A DNA stretch of 64,000 nucleotides from Pontibacillus halophilus JSM 076056 = DSM 19796 (GCF_000425205.1 NZ_AULI01000002.1:1-64000), one strand, 5' to 3'. Positions 52,735 through 63,050 are shown, counted from the stretch's first letter. Numbers and translations are program-made. Notes: a model not told the origin generated them from the letters alone.

Positions 52735-54081
52735 TTATTCATAGAAATCATCCAGTACTTTCTGCACTTCCTCATCCGCTTGTTTTAGGGCATCTTCAAC
52801 AGAAGTTTCACCTAAGAAGACTTGGTCTGCATTTTCATTAAATTTCTGTAACCATTCTGACCAGACAGCGTTCGTATCTAACGTCCCAGCGAACTCGAAA
52901 CTATCCAAGAAGGCTTGTTTGTTAATGGACTGCTCGCCAGAATTCAAGAACAAATCAGAATTTGCTACCGATTTCTTAACAGGTACCGCTTCCCCTAATT
53001 CAGCCCATTCTTTCTGAACTTCATCTTCTGTTACCCAGTATTTGACCCATTCCCAGGCAGCTTCCGCCTTTTCATCAGATGAATTCTCATTAACAATCCA
53101 AGAGTTTGCGATAACAGGTGCGAACCGGTCTCCATTAGGTCCTTTCGGCAGGACAGAAACGTCATAGTTAATACCTGTTTCATTGGCTGCTAGAACACGG
53201 GCATAAATTCCGATTCTCATTGCTGCTGTTCCACTAGGGAATGGAGACATTGGACTTTGGAAGCTCTGGAGGTCAGATGGATCTGTCAATATTCCACGTT
53301 CCATCCCATCAACAATCCAGTTCATTGCTTCTTTGTTTTCTTCTGAATCAATAAGAGACTCTTTTAAATCCTCATCCAAGACACCGCCGCCGAAAGATTT
53401 CAATACCGGCATCCAACCTTCTGTGATGTTAAAGAACGTAAGTCCGTACTGTTTCACGCTCTTCTTATCAAACTCTGAATCATCTGCTGTTCGGTCTTGG
53501 CCATCTAACGTGAGCTTAGCCCCAGCTTCTTTCAACTGTTCCCATGTCCATGACTCGTCAGGATAGTCTACACCAGCAGCATCGAACATATCTTTATTGT
53601 AGAAAAGTGCACCAATCTGGATGCCTTGAGGTACAGCGTAGTACTTTCCATCTGAGCCTTTGTTGAAATCAAGTCCGTAGTAATCGTCTTGATTTAAGTC
53701 ACTTTCAATCCACTCTGTTAAATCTTTTGCTGCTCCCCGTTCTGCATATTTTTGGACAAGTACACCATCTGAGAGCCACACATCAGGGGCATTATTTCCT
53801 GCTATTTGTGTATCAAGCTTTTGGAAGAACTGTTGGTATGGTGCATTTTGAGTCGTAACGTCAATGTTTGGGTGAGCTTCTTCGAATTTCTGAATGAGTT
53901 CCTCCACCTTCTCATCTGCGCTGCCTGAAGAGTAATAGCCAAGTTTAATTTCCACTACTTCTTCCTTAGTTGTGTTTCCCCCATCCTCTGTGGATGACTC
54001 CGCGTCATTTGAACAGCCTGTCAGCCAAGCAGACATTAAGAGAAGCCCCGAGAGACATAGTCCAGTACCGATCTTCTTCAT
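52735..54081 (-). CDS. Sugar ABC transporter solute-binding lipoprotein
   Basis: A 448-residue lipoprotein with a signal peptide and lipobox LTGC (lipid Cys at 23). The mature part is a family 1 extracellular solute-binding protein: VEIKLGYYSSGSADE, APDVWLSDGVL and AAWEWVKYW are typical blocks. It captures oligosaccharides at the cell surface for the CUT1 permeases. It is the first gene of its operon and is divergent from the sensor kinase gene. Confidence 0.93.
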   Translation of the reverse strand: MKKIGTGLCLSGLLLMSAWLTGCSNDAESSTEDGGNTTKEEVVEIKLGYYSSGSADEKVEELIQKFEEAHPNIDVTTQNAPYQQFFQKLDTQIAGNNAPDVWLSDGVLVQKYAERGAAKDLTEWIESDLNQDDYYGLDFNKGSDGKYYAVPQGIQIGALFYNKDMFDAAGVDYPDESWTWEQLKEAGAKLTLDGQDRTADDSEFDKKSVKQYGLTFFNITEGWMPVLKSFGGGVLDEDLKESLIDSEENKEAMNWIVDGMERGILTDPSDLQSFQSPMSPFPSGTAAMRIGIYARVLAANETGINYDVSVLPKGPNGDRFAPVIANSWIVNENSSDEKAEAAWEWVKYWVTEDEVQKEWAELGEAVPVKKSVANSDLFLNSGEQSINKQAFLDSFEFAGTLDTNAVWSEWLQKFNENADQVFLGETSVEDALKQADEEVQKVLDDFYE

Positions 54082-54228
54082 TTAATATTCCCCCTCACCA
54101 TTTGTTATCGCTTACAATTACTATTGTAGAAGGTAAGAAGACATGGGAAAATGGAATTATATTTGAATGTTTGTGTTTTTTTAATTAAAATATAGAAAAT
54201 TCTAACATATCGAGCGAGGGGGATTGGT

Positions 54229-56067
54229 ATGCGGGTTAGAAGTATTCAAAGTAAGCTTCTAGTTGTCATCGTATTGTTTGTATGTACCCCACTCTTAGTC
54301 TTCGGATACATTTGGTACTCTAAAACAACGAAAGCAATTGAAGAAAACTCCGTACAATCTAGTCAGCAGCTGCTTATTCAAACGAAGGAATATCTCAAAT
54401 ATTATCTCGAAGACTTAGAAAAAGCGACTGTTCCCATTACAACACATCCATCCGTCCAACGTTTCCTACTATCAGATGCGCCTCCACCCTCTTCCTACCA
54501 ACAATACCTACAAACCCAATCGCTCAGAAATGAAGTCTTTGAACAACTGTTTCACAGCCGCGCTGACGTCTATGGTGTTTCGCTCATCAATCAAGCTGGA
54601 CGACAAGCGCATCATTATGGCCATGTGAAAGAGTTTATTAATATGAATGAAATCTATGAGCGGAATAAGGTGTTATGGGATTCAAGAAATCAGTTTACAA
54701 GCTTTGACTTTCTCGGCGTACATACCATTAATGGCACTCCGGTCATTACGATTACACATCAATTATATAATCCCAACACGTACTCTCCTGAGGGAATGCT
54801 TATCCTTCATCTACGGTTAAAGCAAATCGCGACCATTATGAACGAAGGAATGATGAGTCATTTCCATCAAATATGGGTTGTAAATGAAAAGCGTGAAATC
54901 ATTTATCATCCGAACACATCCCAAGTGGGCCTTAGGTTTCCATTTGAAATCTTAGCAAATGATGATCGGTACGTCATTAACTCGTATGACCATAAAGAAA
55001 ACCGAACACTTATGGTCTATGAATCATTGCCAGAATGGGGATGGACCGTTGTGGCAAGTGTTCCGCTTAAGGAATCTATGTTTGACTTGATCCAACTCAG
55101 AACCTTCTCCATTATGGTGGGCTTAGCTATTATAGGAAGCGCCATAGTATTTGTAGGTGGCTTCTCCTTCTCCTTGACATACTCACTCCGGCAATTACAA
55201 AGTCTAATGAAGCAAGTGGCGACGGGGGATTTGAAAGTGAAATCGAAAAGACCGTTACCCTTTCACCGTAATGATGAAGTGAGTGACCTCTACAACAGCT
55301 TCTACAGCATGACGGGCCGTTTGTCGAGCTTAATTGATGAGATTCGTCTCTCGAAAGTGAAAGAGCAAGAACTTCAGCTAAAAACGAAAGAAGCGGAACT
55401 ACAGGCAATGCAATCTCAAATCAATCCCCATTTTCTATACAACACGCTTGAAGTCATCAATTCATACGCCATTATAGAGAAGCAGCCAACGATTAGCCGG
55501 ATGACCACTTCCTTAGCTGATATGTTTCGGTACAACGTGAGCAATACGAAGAGGATTGTTACATTACAGGAAGAAATTCAGCAAATACGCGCGTACTTTG
55601 CCATTCAAATGGAGCGATTTGAAGAATTACAAGTGATGTACGACTTAGAGGGCAATATGAAAGAAGTTATGACCGCTCGGTTAACGTTACAGCCTTTGAT
55701 TGAGAATGCATTTGTACATGGTTATGAAGAACACGCACTAAGTCCAGAATTTATCGGGGTTTACGGTCGTCATATGGGGGGGCATTACTTGCTCTATATT
55801 GTTGACAATGGAAAAGGCATGCCCCCTGACATTGTAGAATCTTATAATTACGCTTTCCTTCACGGTGTGGAACCACGCGGAACTAAAACCAATAAGCGTA
55901 TAGGATTGTTTAATGTGCACAGCCGGATCTATGCTCATTTCGGTTCTCCCTATGGATTAACGATTAAGAAATCTACAGATACAGGAACGGTAATCGAAAT
56001 ACGGTTACCTTTGGTGGAAGACCTAGCGAAGAAGGAGGTTGCTGCATGTACACACTTATCACAGTAG
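54229..56067 (+). CDS. Sensor histidine kinase, YesM type
   Basis: A 612-residue kinase with two membrane segments (about 9-30 and 285-305) around an extracellular dCache-like domain, then HAMP, a His_kinase box INPHFLYNTLEVIN (H401 predicted phosphorylated) and an HATPase domain with N-box QPLIENAFVHGYE and G-box VDNGKGMP. It probably detects extracellular sugar either directly or via the binding protein. It overlaps its response regulator gene by 22 bp. Confidence 0.92.
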   Translation: MRVRSIQSKLLVVIVLFVCTPLLVFGYIWYSKTTKAIEENSVQSSQQLLIQTKEYLKYYLEDLEKATVPITTHPSVQRFLLSDAPPPSSYQQYLQTQSLRNEVFEQLFHSRADVYGVSLINQAGRQAHHYGHVKEFINMNEIYERNKVLWDSRNQFTSFDFLGVHTINGTPVITITHQLYNPNTYSPEGMLILHLRLKQIATIMNEGMMSHFHQIWVVNEKREIIYHPNTSQVGLRFPFEILANDDRYVINSYDHKENRTLMVYESLPEWGWTVVASVPLKESMFDLIQLRTFSIMVGLAIIGSAIVFVGGFSFSLTYSLRQLQSLMKQVATGDLKVKSKRPLPFHRNDEVSDLYNSFYSMTGRLSSLIDEIRLSKVKEQELQLKTKEAELQAMQSQINPHFLYNTLEVINSYAIIEKQPTISRMTTSLADMFRYNVSNTKRIVTLQEEIQQIRAYFAIQMERFEELQVMYDLEGNMKEVMTARLTLQPLIENAFVHGYEEHALSPEFIGVYGRHMGGHYLLYIVDNGKGMPPDIVESYNYAFLHGVEPRGTKTNKRIGLFNVHSRIYAHFGSPYGLTIKKSTDTGTVIEIRLPLVEDLAKKEVAACTHLSQ

Positions 56068-57086
56068 ACGATGAAAAGCTCGTAAAAAGAAGTATGGCTG
56101 CTCTTATTGAGGAAGGGGATTGTGGCTTTACCCTTGTAGGTGAAGCGAAGAATGGTGAAGAAGGTCTAACCTTAGCTTGTAACGTTCAACCTGATTTAAT
56201 CATCACAGACATACGCATGCCGAAATTGGATGGTTTAGCGTTTATTGAACGCGCTTTGCATGAAGTTCCAAACTGTTCGTTTATCGTCATTTCAGGATAC
56301 GATGAGTTTTCTTATGCTCAACGAGCGTTGCGATATGGAGTGAGTGACTTCTTACTAAAGCCAATCCATCCTGAGCAGTTCCTTGAGGCATTGCAGAAAG
56401 TGAAGAATCGATTGGACGAGCAGCAAGAGCATTCGTCCAATCGGGATCTAAAATTATCGCTCATTCAACATTATGGGGACGTATTTGTCGAGGAACTGTG
56501 GCTCTTAAATGAGGATAGTTGTTACCAAAAAGTAAATGAGTTTCATCAGCAACTCGGGGAAGACATTGCATCCACTCACCTCCAATACTATGATGACCTG
56601 CTAAGGTATACAATTGAACGTTTAAATAAACGCGGAACAGAACTCTCGCAATACTCATTCCGAGATGAGATAAGGAAAGAAGGGTCATTGGCAGAGGCTT
56701 TAAAGGAGGTATTCAAGAACATCCTCCACCATTTAAAGGTTAAGCGGAATGTAGGAAGACGTACTCACATCTTGGAAGCAGTTGAATATATACAGACTCA
56801 CTTTCATCACGAGGACATATCCCTTCAATCCGTTGCTGACCGTGTCCAAATGTCCCCTGCATACTTCAGTATGGAATTTAAGAAAGAAATGGGAATTACC
56901 TTCAAACAATATGTCACACAGAAACGAATGAACCGTGCAAGACAATTACTCGAAGACCCAACATATAAAACCTATGAAGTTGCGTTTGCCATTGGATATG
57001 GAGACTACCCTCACTTCACGAAAACCTTTAAGAAATGTATGGGATTGACTCCAACGGAATACCGAAAGCGCCTTGGAGCACATTGA
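56046..57086 (+). CDS. Response regulator, YesN type (AraC output)
   Basis: A 346-residue regulator. The receiver (1-120) has the acidic pair D8-D9, phosphoacceptor D55 in LIITDIRMPKLDG and Lys in FLLKP. The C-terminal 100 residues form an AraC pair of HTHs (ISLQSVADRVQMSPAYFSME and YEVAFAIGYGDYPHFTKTFK). With the sensor kinase it should activate the divergent binding-protein operon. Confidence 0.93.
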   Translation: MYTLITVDDEKLVKRSMAALIEEGDCGFTLVGEAKNGEEGLTLACNVQPDLIITDIRMPKLDGLAFIERALHEVPNCSFIVISGYDEFSYAQRALRYGVSDFLLKPIHPEQFLEALQKVKNRLDEQQEHSSNRDLKLSLIQHYGDVFVEELWLLNEDSCYQKVNEFHQQLGEDIASTHLQYYDDLLRYTIERLNKRGTELSQYSFRDEIRKEGSLAEALKEVFKNILHHLKVKRNVGRRTHILEAVEYIQTHFHHEDISLQSVADRVQMSPAYFSMEFKKEMGITFKQYVTQKRMNRARQLLEDPTYKTYEVAFAIGYGDYPHFTKTFKKCMGLTPTEYRKRLGAH

Positions 57087-57088
57087 AG

Positions 57089-57112
57089 AGGCTTGCCGAA
57101 GCAAGCCTTTAT
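57089..57112 (+). terminator. Terminator of the sensor kinase/response regulator operon
   Basis: AGGCTTGC-CGAA-GCAAGCCT is a perfect stem with tetraloop, followed by TTATGTTATTGT. It also adjoins the stop of the leftward 910-residue gene. Confidence 0.8.
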
Positions 57113-57113
57113 G

Positions 57114-59846
57114 TTATTGTATCGACAAGATTGGAGCGTTCTCATGTTCTTTACTGTGAAGAAGAACGAGGCGATCGGTTCGATTCGGATCAGTTAAACT
57201 GAAAGAAACCGTTTCTCCCTGTTGTTCTTTCATTAAATCAGTGACATCAATGGAATACCACCCAGGCTTTGTGATCGTAACCGTTCCAATTCTCTTTAAA
57301 GTAGATGTAGGCTGATTCTCCCAAGTAATCGAATCTTCATTCCATGGCAGAGTATTTGCCCCTACTACATCAATATCAACCCCTTGAACCGTTGCGTCTC
57401 TAACGTCACGATCTACGTAGAAACTAAGTGTAGCTTGATTAACCTCACTCCCTCTCTCTTCAGGCATAAATTGCATCCAAGCTTTTCGATTATAGTTCTT
57501 TATTCCTTCAGCTACAGTCTTTATTTCAAGGAAAGATTCGCTGCCGTAGTTATTCTTCGCATAGCTATCACTTCTCACAAATGCGTCGTCCGTCGGTAAA
57601 TAACGCTGCTTCTCCCATGAAGTCTCTAGTCTCCATAGACTCGGCAATGGTTTCTCCCAATAATAGCCGTCTTTCCTAATGGTATTGACTTTAAAGCCTA
57701 CTGTTCCGCTTTCTGTTGGAATGGACTCTGAAACGAATGAGACGGTCCCCGTCGCGTCCGTCTTTCCTGTCACGACTTTTCCACTCCGATATTCGAATCG
57801 TCCCCGCATCGTTGCTTCAACAGGACTTCCCGTCTCTCCGTCGATTATAGTAAAGGTTACCTTTACTTTGTCATCATCGTAAACAATGGAAGAATCTTTG
57901 ATTATCAATGATTGTAAGGTTGTAGCATCCGTGTGAGCAGTTGCCTCAGATGACTCTGGACCTTTATTCCCGCTCACATCTACTGGTATTACTTTATAGA
58001 CATACTCTGTGTCACTTTGCAATCCACTGTCATGAAATGATAAGCCTCTCGCTTCTCCTGCTAACGTATCTTCTGTAGGTGCAAATCCTTGTGATAAACC
58101 TCTATGAATCTCGTAATAGTCAATCTCATAATTGTCGAACGCTCTGCCATACGAAAGGGAAATCGATTCATAATCAATCGTATTGGCAGTTGGCTCTTCT
58201 AATAAGGATGTAGGAGGCTCATTATCTTCTGGTGGCGTCCAATAGAATCCATTTGGTGACCATTCAGAAGGAAGGTCACGAATCGTATCATAGTGATGCA
58301 AGGCAATTCCCCCATAGGAAGAAGATTCTAAATAGGCTGTATTCACAAGATCTAATTGCTCCTCCATATAAGTCCGGCCCTCTTCTCGGAAGGTAATGGT
58401 TTCAGGGTCCCCACCGTCGGCTATATCTTTCGTTTCCACACCCAAGACTACAGAATGTGGTTTCCCAATACCTTCTGCGTATTGGATTTCTCCACGCGCC
58501 CGTTCAATGATGCCTGCTGAACCTTCTGCTACGTCACGGTAATCCATGATGGAGATATAATCGAGCACATCTTGCACATGTTCAGAAAGCCATTTTGTTT
58601 GTTCTGTTTCTCCGTTTCGTCCCCATGTAATAGAACTTGCGTGGGTAGAGGTGTCATACCAGTTTGGAATTGCGGCTCCGATAGCTAAATTAGAATGAGC
58701 AGCTTGTTTTCGATCCATCATTTGCTGTAATAAGTCGAGGTACTGTAGCTGTAAGGAAGGTTTATCTTGTTTAAATTCGGGGGCTATATACGGTTCTATA
58801 TCTACATTGACCCCATCGAACCGTTCTGATTGTGAGGAAGATAAGTTGTAGTTGAGGATTGATTCGAGTTCTTTTATCGCGACAGGGTGGTATCGCTCAA
58901 AAGCGCCGAAATGTGGTGGTTTCGTTCCGCCAGCAATGAGCGCATGTACTTGAAACCCTTCATTGTGTGCCCATGATATTAAATTCCGAACTCGCTCCCG
59001 CTCTTCTTCAACCATATCTACACCTTCATATTGGTCGATGCCAAGGTATAGCGTAGTAATCCGGTCTTGTTGAAAGGTTGAGGTATCGTTAGCAAATGCT
59101 TTAAGCAGTTCCCTCGACCCATCGTTGTACAACAAATTATAAGATGCTTTCTCCCATATCCACATAGCTCGGTCTTGATTTAACAAAGGTTCTGGAGTAG
59201 GTAACACCATGCTGTCGTGCACGTATGTCGTTTGACTAAAGCCTATATTTCCTTTGTTATCCGTTGCTCTTGCTTCTATGCTATAAGAAGAGACATCATC
59301 AATGTTCGGATAGAAGTTGACTGTATAACGAATTCCTGTTTGTTTCGCACGTATCCATTTCCCGCCATTAATGCGTACATCCACTTTGTCCAGTGTATGC
59401 TTACCTGACACACTGACAGATACACTCGTCTGATTTGTTAATGCTTCTCCCTCTTTAGGATTCAATATTGTGACCTTCGGTGTGTCAACGATTGGATTAT
59501 CTACGGCAATCGTAACCGGACTAGACCATGCTGAATAACTGGTTTCTAAATTGGTCCCTTTAACGATGAGCTCAATGTCACCTTCTAACAAGGAAGTGTC
59601 TAGTTCATAAGACCATGTCCCCTCTGCTTTGTCCTCAATTACCTCATGCGTTCTTCCCCCATCTACGATAAGAACCATGTCTTCAACATCTGTGTACGTC
59701 CCTTGGACCATAGTAGTCGAACTAGAAATTACATCCCCATTTGAATGAGATGTAATTTCTATAGTTGCCTCTGCATGAACATTCTGCTTGCTAATTAGGA
59801 CCATGGCTATGCAGCACAAGAACATCAATCCCCATTTTGTTTTCAT
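57114..59846 (-). CDS. Large secreted protein with GH18-like barrel, FN3 and DNRLRE domain
   Basis: A 910-residue secreted protein. A signal peptide (cleaved near VHAEA) is followed by two Ig-like modules (about 28-215), a TIM-barrel-like region (about 225-540), an FN3-like module (about 545-640), another beta-rich part (about 650-740) and a C-terminal DNRLRE/CBM96-like domain (about 745-910; YLPTDDAFVRSDSYAKNNYG). The barrel has FDGVNVDIEPY, resembling the GH18 DGxDxDxE signature but with Asn347 in place of the middle Asp; D349 and E351 remain. It most likely binds and may cut a polysaccharide; substrate and activity are unproven. Confidence 0.8.
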   Translation of the reverse strand: MKTKWGLMFLCCIAMVLISKQNVHAEATIEITSHSNGDVISSSTTMVQGTYTDVEDMVLIVDGGRTHEVIEDKAEGTWSYELDTSLLEGDIELIVKGTNLETSYSAWSSPVTIAVDNPIVDTPKVTILNPKEGEALTNQTSVSVSVSGKHTLDKVDVRINGGKWIRAKQTGIRYTVNFYPNIDDVSSYSIEARATDNKGNIGFSQTTYVHDSMVLPTPEPLLNQDRAMWIWEKASYNLLYNDGSRELLKAFANDTSTFQQDRITTLYLGIDQYEGVDMVEEERERVRNLISWAHNEGFQVHALIAGGTKPPHFGAFERYHPVAIKELESILNYNLSSSQSERFDGVNVDIEPYIAPEFKQDKPSLQLQYLDLLQQMMDRKQAAHSNLAIGAAIPNWYDTSTHASSITWGRNGETEQTKWLSEHVQDVLDYISIMDYRDVAEGSAGIIERARGEIQYAEGIGKPHSVVLGVETKDIADGGDPETITFREEGRTYMEEQLDLVNTAYLESSSYGGIALHHYDTIRDLPSEWSPNGFYWTPPEDNEPPTSLLEEPTANTIDYESISLSYGRAFDNYEIDYYEIHRGLSQGFAPTEDTLAGEARGLSFHDSGLQSDTEYVYKVIPVDVSGNKGPESSEATAHTDATTLQSLIIKDSSIVYDDDKVKVTFTIIDGETGSPVEATMRGRFEYRSGKVVTGKTDATGTVSFVSESIPTESGTVGFKVNTIRKDGYYWEKPLPSLWRLETSWEKQRYLPTDDAFVRSDSYAKNNYGSESFLEIKTVAEGIKNYNRKAWMQFMPEERGSEVNQATLSFYVDRDVRDATVQGVDIDVVGANTLPWNEDSITWENQPTSTLKRIGTVTITKPGWYSIDVTDLMKEQQGETVSFSLTDPNRTDRLVLLHSKEHENAPILSIQ

Positions 59847-59868
59847 AGTCGCTATCGTTCTCCTCCTT

Positions 59869-59896
59869 TAAAAAAATCACCACTTCAAGGTGATGA
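59869..59896 (-). terminator. Terminator between the lyase gene and the 910-residue gene
   Basis: On the minus strand ATCACC and GGTGAT form a short stem with a seven-base loop, then TTTTTTT. The RBS of the 910-residue gene comes almost directly after the T run, so transcription of that gene depends on read-through or on a promoter inside the short gap. Confidence 0.6.
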
Positions 59897-59953
59897 TTTT
59901 AGACAGACTCGCCATGATGAAATTAGGTGTGTAGCGGACATCTAGCTATAAGC

Positions 59954-61957
59954 CTATACTTTCACGACATGAATATCCTTGTCCTCCCGAGCAAAGATCA
60001 CCTCCCCTGTTGCATGAATTTCATTAAATAAGAAGCTATTTGGGCCTTCATGCGACACGAGAATATGATCGTTTCCCCCTTTATGCGATACAGTTAAGGC
60101 AGTGACTTCCTCCTCTAAGAACGTCGTCCCTTTTGTGGATTGTGCTTCAACTTTTTGAAATTGAAGAGGAACATCAGAATGTGAGAAAGGTTCGATGATT
60201 GTAATCATGCAGGTCGTTCCGCTACCAGTCGTGGTGAACGTCACTTTAGTTGATGGGTGCTTTTGATTGTAGTGTCTTGAGATGGAGCACTCCGCCTTAT
60301 TCGTTACCACATTTGTAAGAGAGAGCAGGCGAGCCCCTTTTCCACTAGGGCTAGAAGCAGTTACGCATGTATTGGAAGGATCAACGGAAATGTCTAACGA
60401 CTCGGCGAAGTGAAAGTGTTCGGTGTACGCATGAGTTGAGTGAGACTTAAATTCATCAATTAACAACCAGTAGTAAGGTTTGACAAACAATAATCGACGC
60501 TTGGGATGAACAGGGTCATTAAGCTTCCAATAGCCATCATGGCTCACTTCCACATAATCGTAGATGGATGTCGTCTTAAAATAAGGGGCAATTGGTTGTG
60601 CCGCACGTCCCCACGTCCACGAGTCGATATAAGGAGTCATGCCGATTCCATCAACGGTCGCTGTATTATGCTGGAACGCTTCTTTGAAATAAGCCCGATC
60701 TTCATTCTCCATGTACGTGTACCTACCCGTATCAATCAGAAAGTCTTCACCAAATAGGGATAACTCCAAATGCATTAAGTCGTCATGACCATGCGCGCGT
60801 ATGACATCCATATGGCCTACATCAAGAAGTGTATAGTGTGCAGTTTCAGACCAATTTGTCCGTGAAATGGCATAGCCACTTTGTGGAAGATAAATAGAGG
60901 TGTAGTCAGGTATAGTTGATTGTAATGCCTCGTATAGAGCGGCTCCTTTCGAACCGAAATACCATATTCCTTCATAATCAAGCGTATTATAGCCTTGACT
61001 CTTTAACTCGGAACGCTTGAACAGGCAAGCCCCTCGAGTGAGCACGTCCCTTATATCCGTATCATCGCTATCACTCAACATAGGTTGTTTCCCAGTAGGC
61101 TTGATGATGTTTACCGATGCGGTATACAAACGTTTCAGAGAATTTTCTATGGATAGAGGGAGCTCATAGTCGTTAAGTTTCGCAAGCCACACCGACTCAA
61201 ACAAGCAATGCAACACTTCATGATGATACATAGGACTTTGTTCGTTGTGCATGCCATCCTCAAACACTTGAAGCCGACACATCTTCTCAAGACGTGTAGT
61301 CGCAACCTGCAGCCATTCTGGCGATGCTTGTAATTGTGGGAAGCATAACGCAATTTGAAACAACCCATTGGTCTCTAGAAACCCCCAGTTGCTTTGCGCA
61401 TCATGATTGGTAAAGGCAGTTCGCAAATACCTACCATGTAGAGTCACCGCGTCTAAAAACAATGAATCGAATTCTTGTGTCCACAAGGGAGATTCGCGAA
61501 TACAGGTGTAGCCCCGAATCCAGTTTGCTATACGAATACCGCTGTCTAACTTCCGCCATGTTGCTTTGACATTGTATTCACGTTTCTGACTATCCTGAAT
61601 TTCATCGGGTGTAAGCGGATTCTGGCTGATCCAATCTTTCAGTAGTCGTATGAAGGCCTCCGCATACTTCTCATCCTCTGTTAACCAATACGCCTGACCT
61701 AATTCATTCATAAACCTCGAGCGGTTCAAATTGACTGTCCATTCGAAGTCTCCTTTATGTTCGTACGTCCAATCAATCTTGTCATAGAACGTCACAGGTG
61801 TTTCACATAGCTCCATATCCCAGCGATGAGTAAATATAAACGTATTCTCCGTAGCCAAATTAGCTCGATGCAACACTTCATGGACTTCTAACGGCCAGAG
61901 GTCTTTGCACAGTTTAACAATTTGTTCACGGTCTTTCCTTTCATAGAAATAGGCCAT
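59954..61957 (-). CDS. Heparinase II/III-like polysaccharide lyase
   Basis: A 667-residue protein with an N-terminal alpha/alpha toroid (about 1-340) and a C-terminal beta-sandwich. Catalytic-type residues appear in QSNWGFLETNG (Asn), MHNEQSPMYHHEVLH (Tyr/His) and AHGHDDLMHLELS (H389 and H391). Such lyases cut uronic-acid-containing chains by beta-elimination. It has no signal peptide, so it should act inside the cell on imported oligosaccharides. ATG 61957 has GGAGCGG upstream and lies 1 bp after the preceding stop; longer frames overlap the DapA gene and lack an RBS. Confidence 0.88.
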   Translation of the reverse strand: MAYFYERKDREQIVKLCKDLWPLEVHEVLHRANLATENTFIFTHRWDMELCETPVTFYDKIDWTYEHKGDFEWTVNLNRSRFMNELGQAYWLTEDEKYAEAFIRLLKDWISQNPLTPDEIQDSQKREYNVKATWRKLDSGIRIANWIRGYTCIRESPLWTQEFDSLFLDAVTLHGRYLRTAFTNHDAQSNWGFLETNGLFQIALCFPQLQASPEWLQVATTRLEKMCRLQVFEDGMHNEQSPMYHHEVLHCLFESVWLAKLNDYELPLSIENSLKRLYTASVNIIKPTGKQPMLSDSDDTDIRDVLTRGACLFKRSELKSQGYNTLDYEGIWYFGSKGAALYEALQSTIPDYTSIYLPQSGYAISRTNWSETAHYTLLDVGHMDVIRAHGHDDLMHLELSLFGEDFLIDTGRYTYMENEDRAYFKEAFQHNTATVDGIGMTPYIDSWTWGRAAQPIAPYFKTTSIYDYVEVSHDGYWKLNDPVHPKRRLLFVKPYYWLLIDEFKSHSTHAYTEHFHFAESLDISVDPSNTCVTASSPSGKGARLLSLTNVVTNKAECSISRHYNQKHPSTKVTFTTTGSGTTCMITIIEPFSHSDVPLQFQKVEAQSTKGTTFLEEEVTALTVSHKGGNDHILVSHEGPNSFLFNEIHATGEVIFAREDKDIHVVKV

Positions 61958-61958
61958 G

Positions 61959-63050
61959 TTACCGCTCCTTCGTAGTAGCTTCCTTGCACTCATGTAGCCA
62001 ACGAGACCGGTGTTTACTGACGAAAGCATCGTCGGTTAAATGTGGATAAGAAGCGTAGACTCGATCGATTGCTTGTGATTGGCCTTTGCTCAACACTTCC
62101 TTCTCACTTAAACAAATTGAAGAAGCAAGTAAGCCTTGGCGCCTCAATACCTCGTTGATTCCTGCAATACACCCTTTAAAATCATGAGCAACATCGAATA
62201 ATACTGCATTGCAATCTGTTAATTCAATACCTTTTTGCAACAAGGTTAGAGGGATTTCCTTATTCGCCTTTGCAACACGGATTTCTTCGTATAATTCAAC
62301 CGCCTTGCTGGTCCACACTGCCCATTGTCCAAGTAACCCTCCTGCAAAGTGTTTTGTGACCTGTTCTCCGTTCACTGTAAACGTGTAAGGAGTGAGTAAG
62401 TCCGCAACAATGTTGTCATCGTTGCCAGTGTAGAGGGCGACATCATCCCGACGTCTCGACTCACATACAGCTCGAACTACATCGAGTGTCTGGTAGCGAT
62501 TAAACGGGGCGAGCTTGATAGCAACAACCCCTTCGATCTCAACGAATTCTTTCCAGAACGAATAAGGAAACGTTCGTCCTCCAACAGAAGGCTGGAGGTA
62601 AAACCCACATACAGGCAATACGGAAGATAGCTCAGAGATTCGATGAAGATGCTCACGTTCACTATAAGAAGGCAAGCCACCCATACTTACAAGAATGAGG
62701 TCGTACCCGTAAGAATACGCAAGTTTGGCTTCCTCCAAGGCTTGCTCAAGGGGTCCGCAAACTCCAGCGATTTTCAAGAATGGCCGTGTTAATCCTGCTC
62801 GTTCCACCTCTTCAGAAGCTAAGCGCAACACAGGTTCTAACAATTGAACCTCTGGATCTCGGATTTCAAATTGAGTCGTGTGTACTCCTACGGCAATCCC
62901 ACCCGCACCACTTTCGATATAGTAGCGGGTTAAAGCTCGTTGCCTTCTCTCATCCAAAGACTTGTCATTGGTTAAGGCGAGTGGATGAGCAGGAATGACA
63001 GTACCTTCATGAAGAAGTTTCAGTTGGTCTGTACTTAGCGAAGTGGCCAT
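61959..63050 (-). CDS. DapA-family aldolase/lyase
   Basis: A 363-residue TIM-barrel of the dihydrodipicolinate synthase/N-acetylneuraminate lyase type. The predicted Schiff-base Lys is in GVVAIKLAPFNRY, and GFYLQPSVGG corresponds to the family tyrosine region. In this setting a cleavage or dehydration of a keto-deoxy sugar acid to smaller units is the natural idea, as for KDG-type aldolases. Its ATG shares a base with the upstream stop (TGATG), so it is translationally coupled to the epimerase gene. Confidence 0.85.
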   Translation of the reverse strand: MATSLSTDQLKLLHEGTVIPAHPLALTNDKSLDERRQRALTRYYIESGAGGIAVGVHTTQFEIRDPEVQLLEPVLRLASEEVERAGLTRPFLKIAGVCGPLEQALEEAKLAYSYGYDLILVSMGGLPSYSEREHLHRISELSSVLPVCGFYLQPSVGGRTFPYSFWKEFVEIEGVVAIKLAPFNRYQTLDVVRAVCESRRRDDVALYTGNDDNIVADLLTPYTFTVNGEQVTKHFAGGLLGQWAVWTSKAVELYEEIRVAKANKEIPLTLLQKGIELTDCNAVLFDVAHDFKGCIAGINEVLRRQGLLASSICLSEKEVLSKGQSQAIDRVYASYPHLTDDAFVSKHRSRWLHECKEATTKER

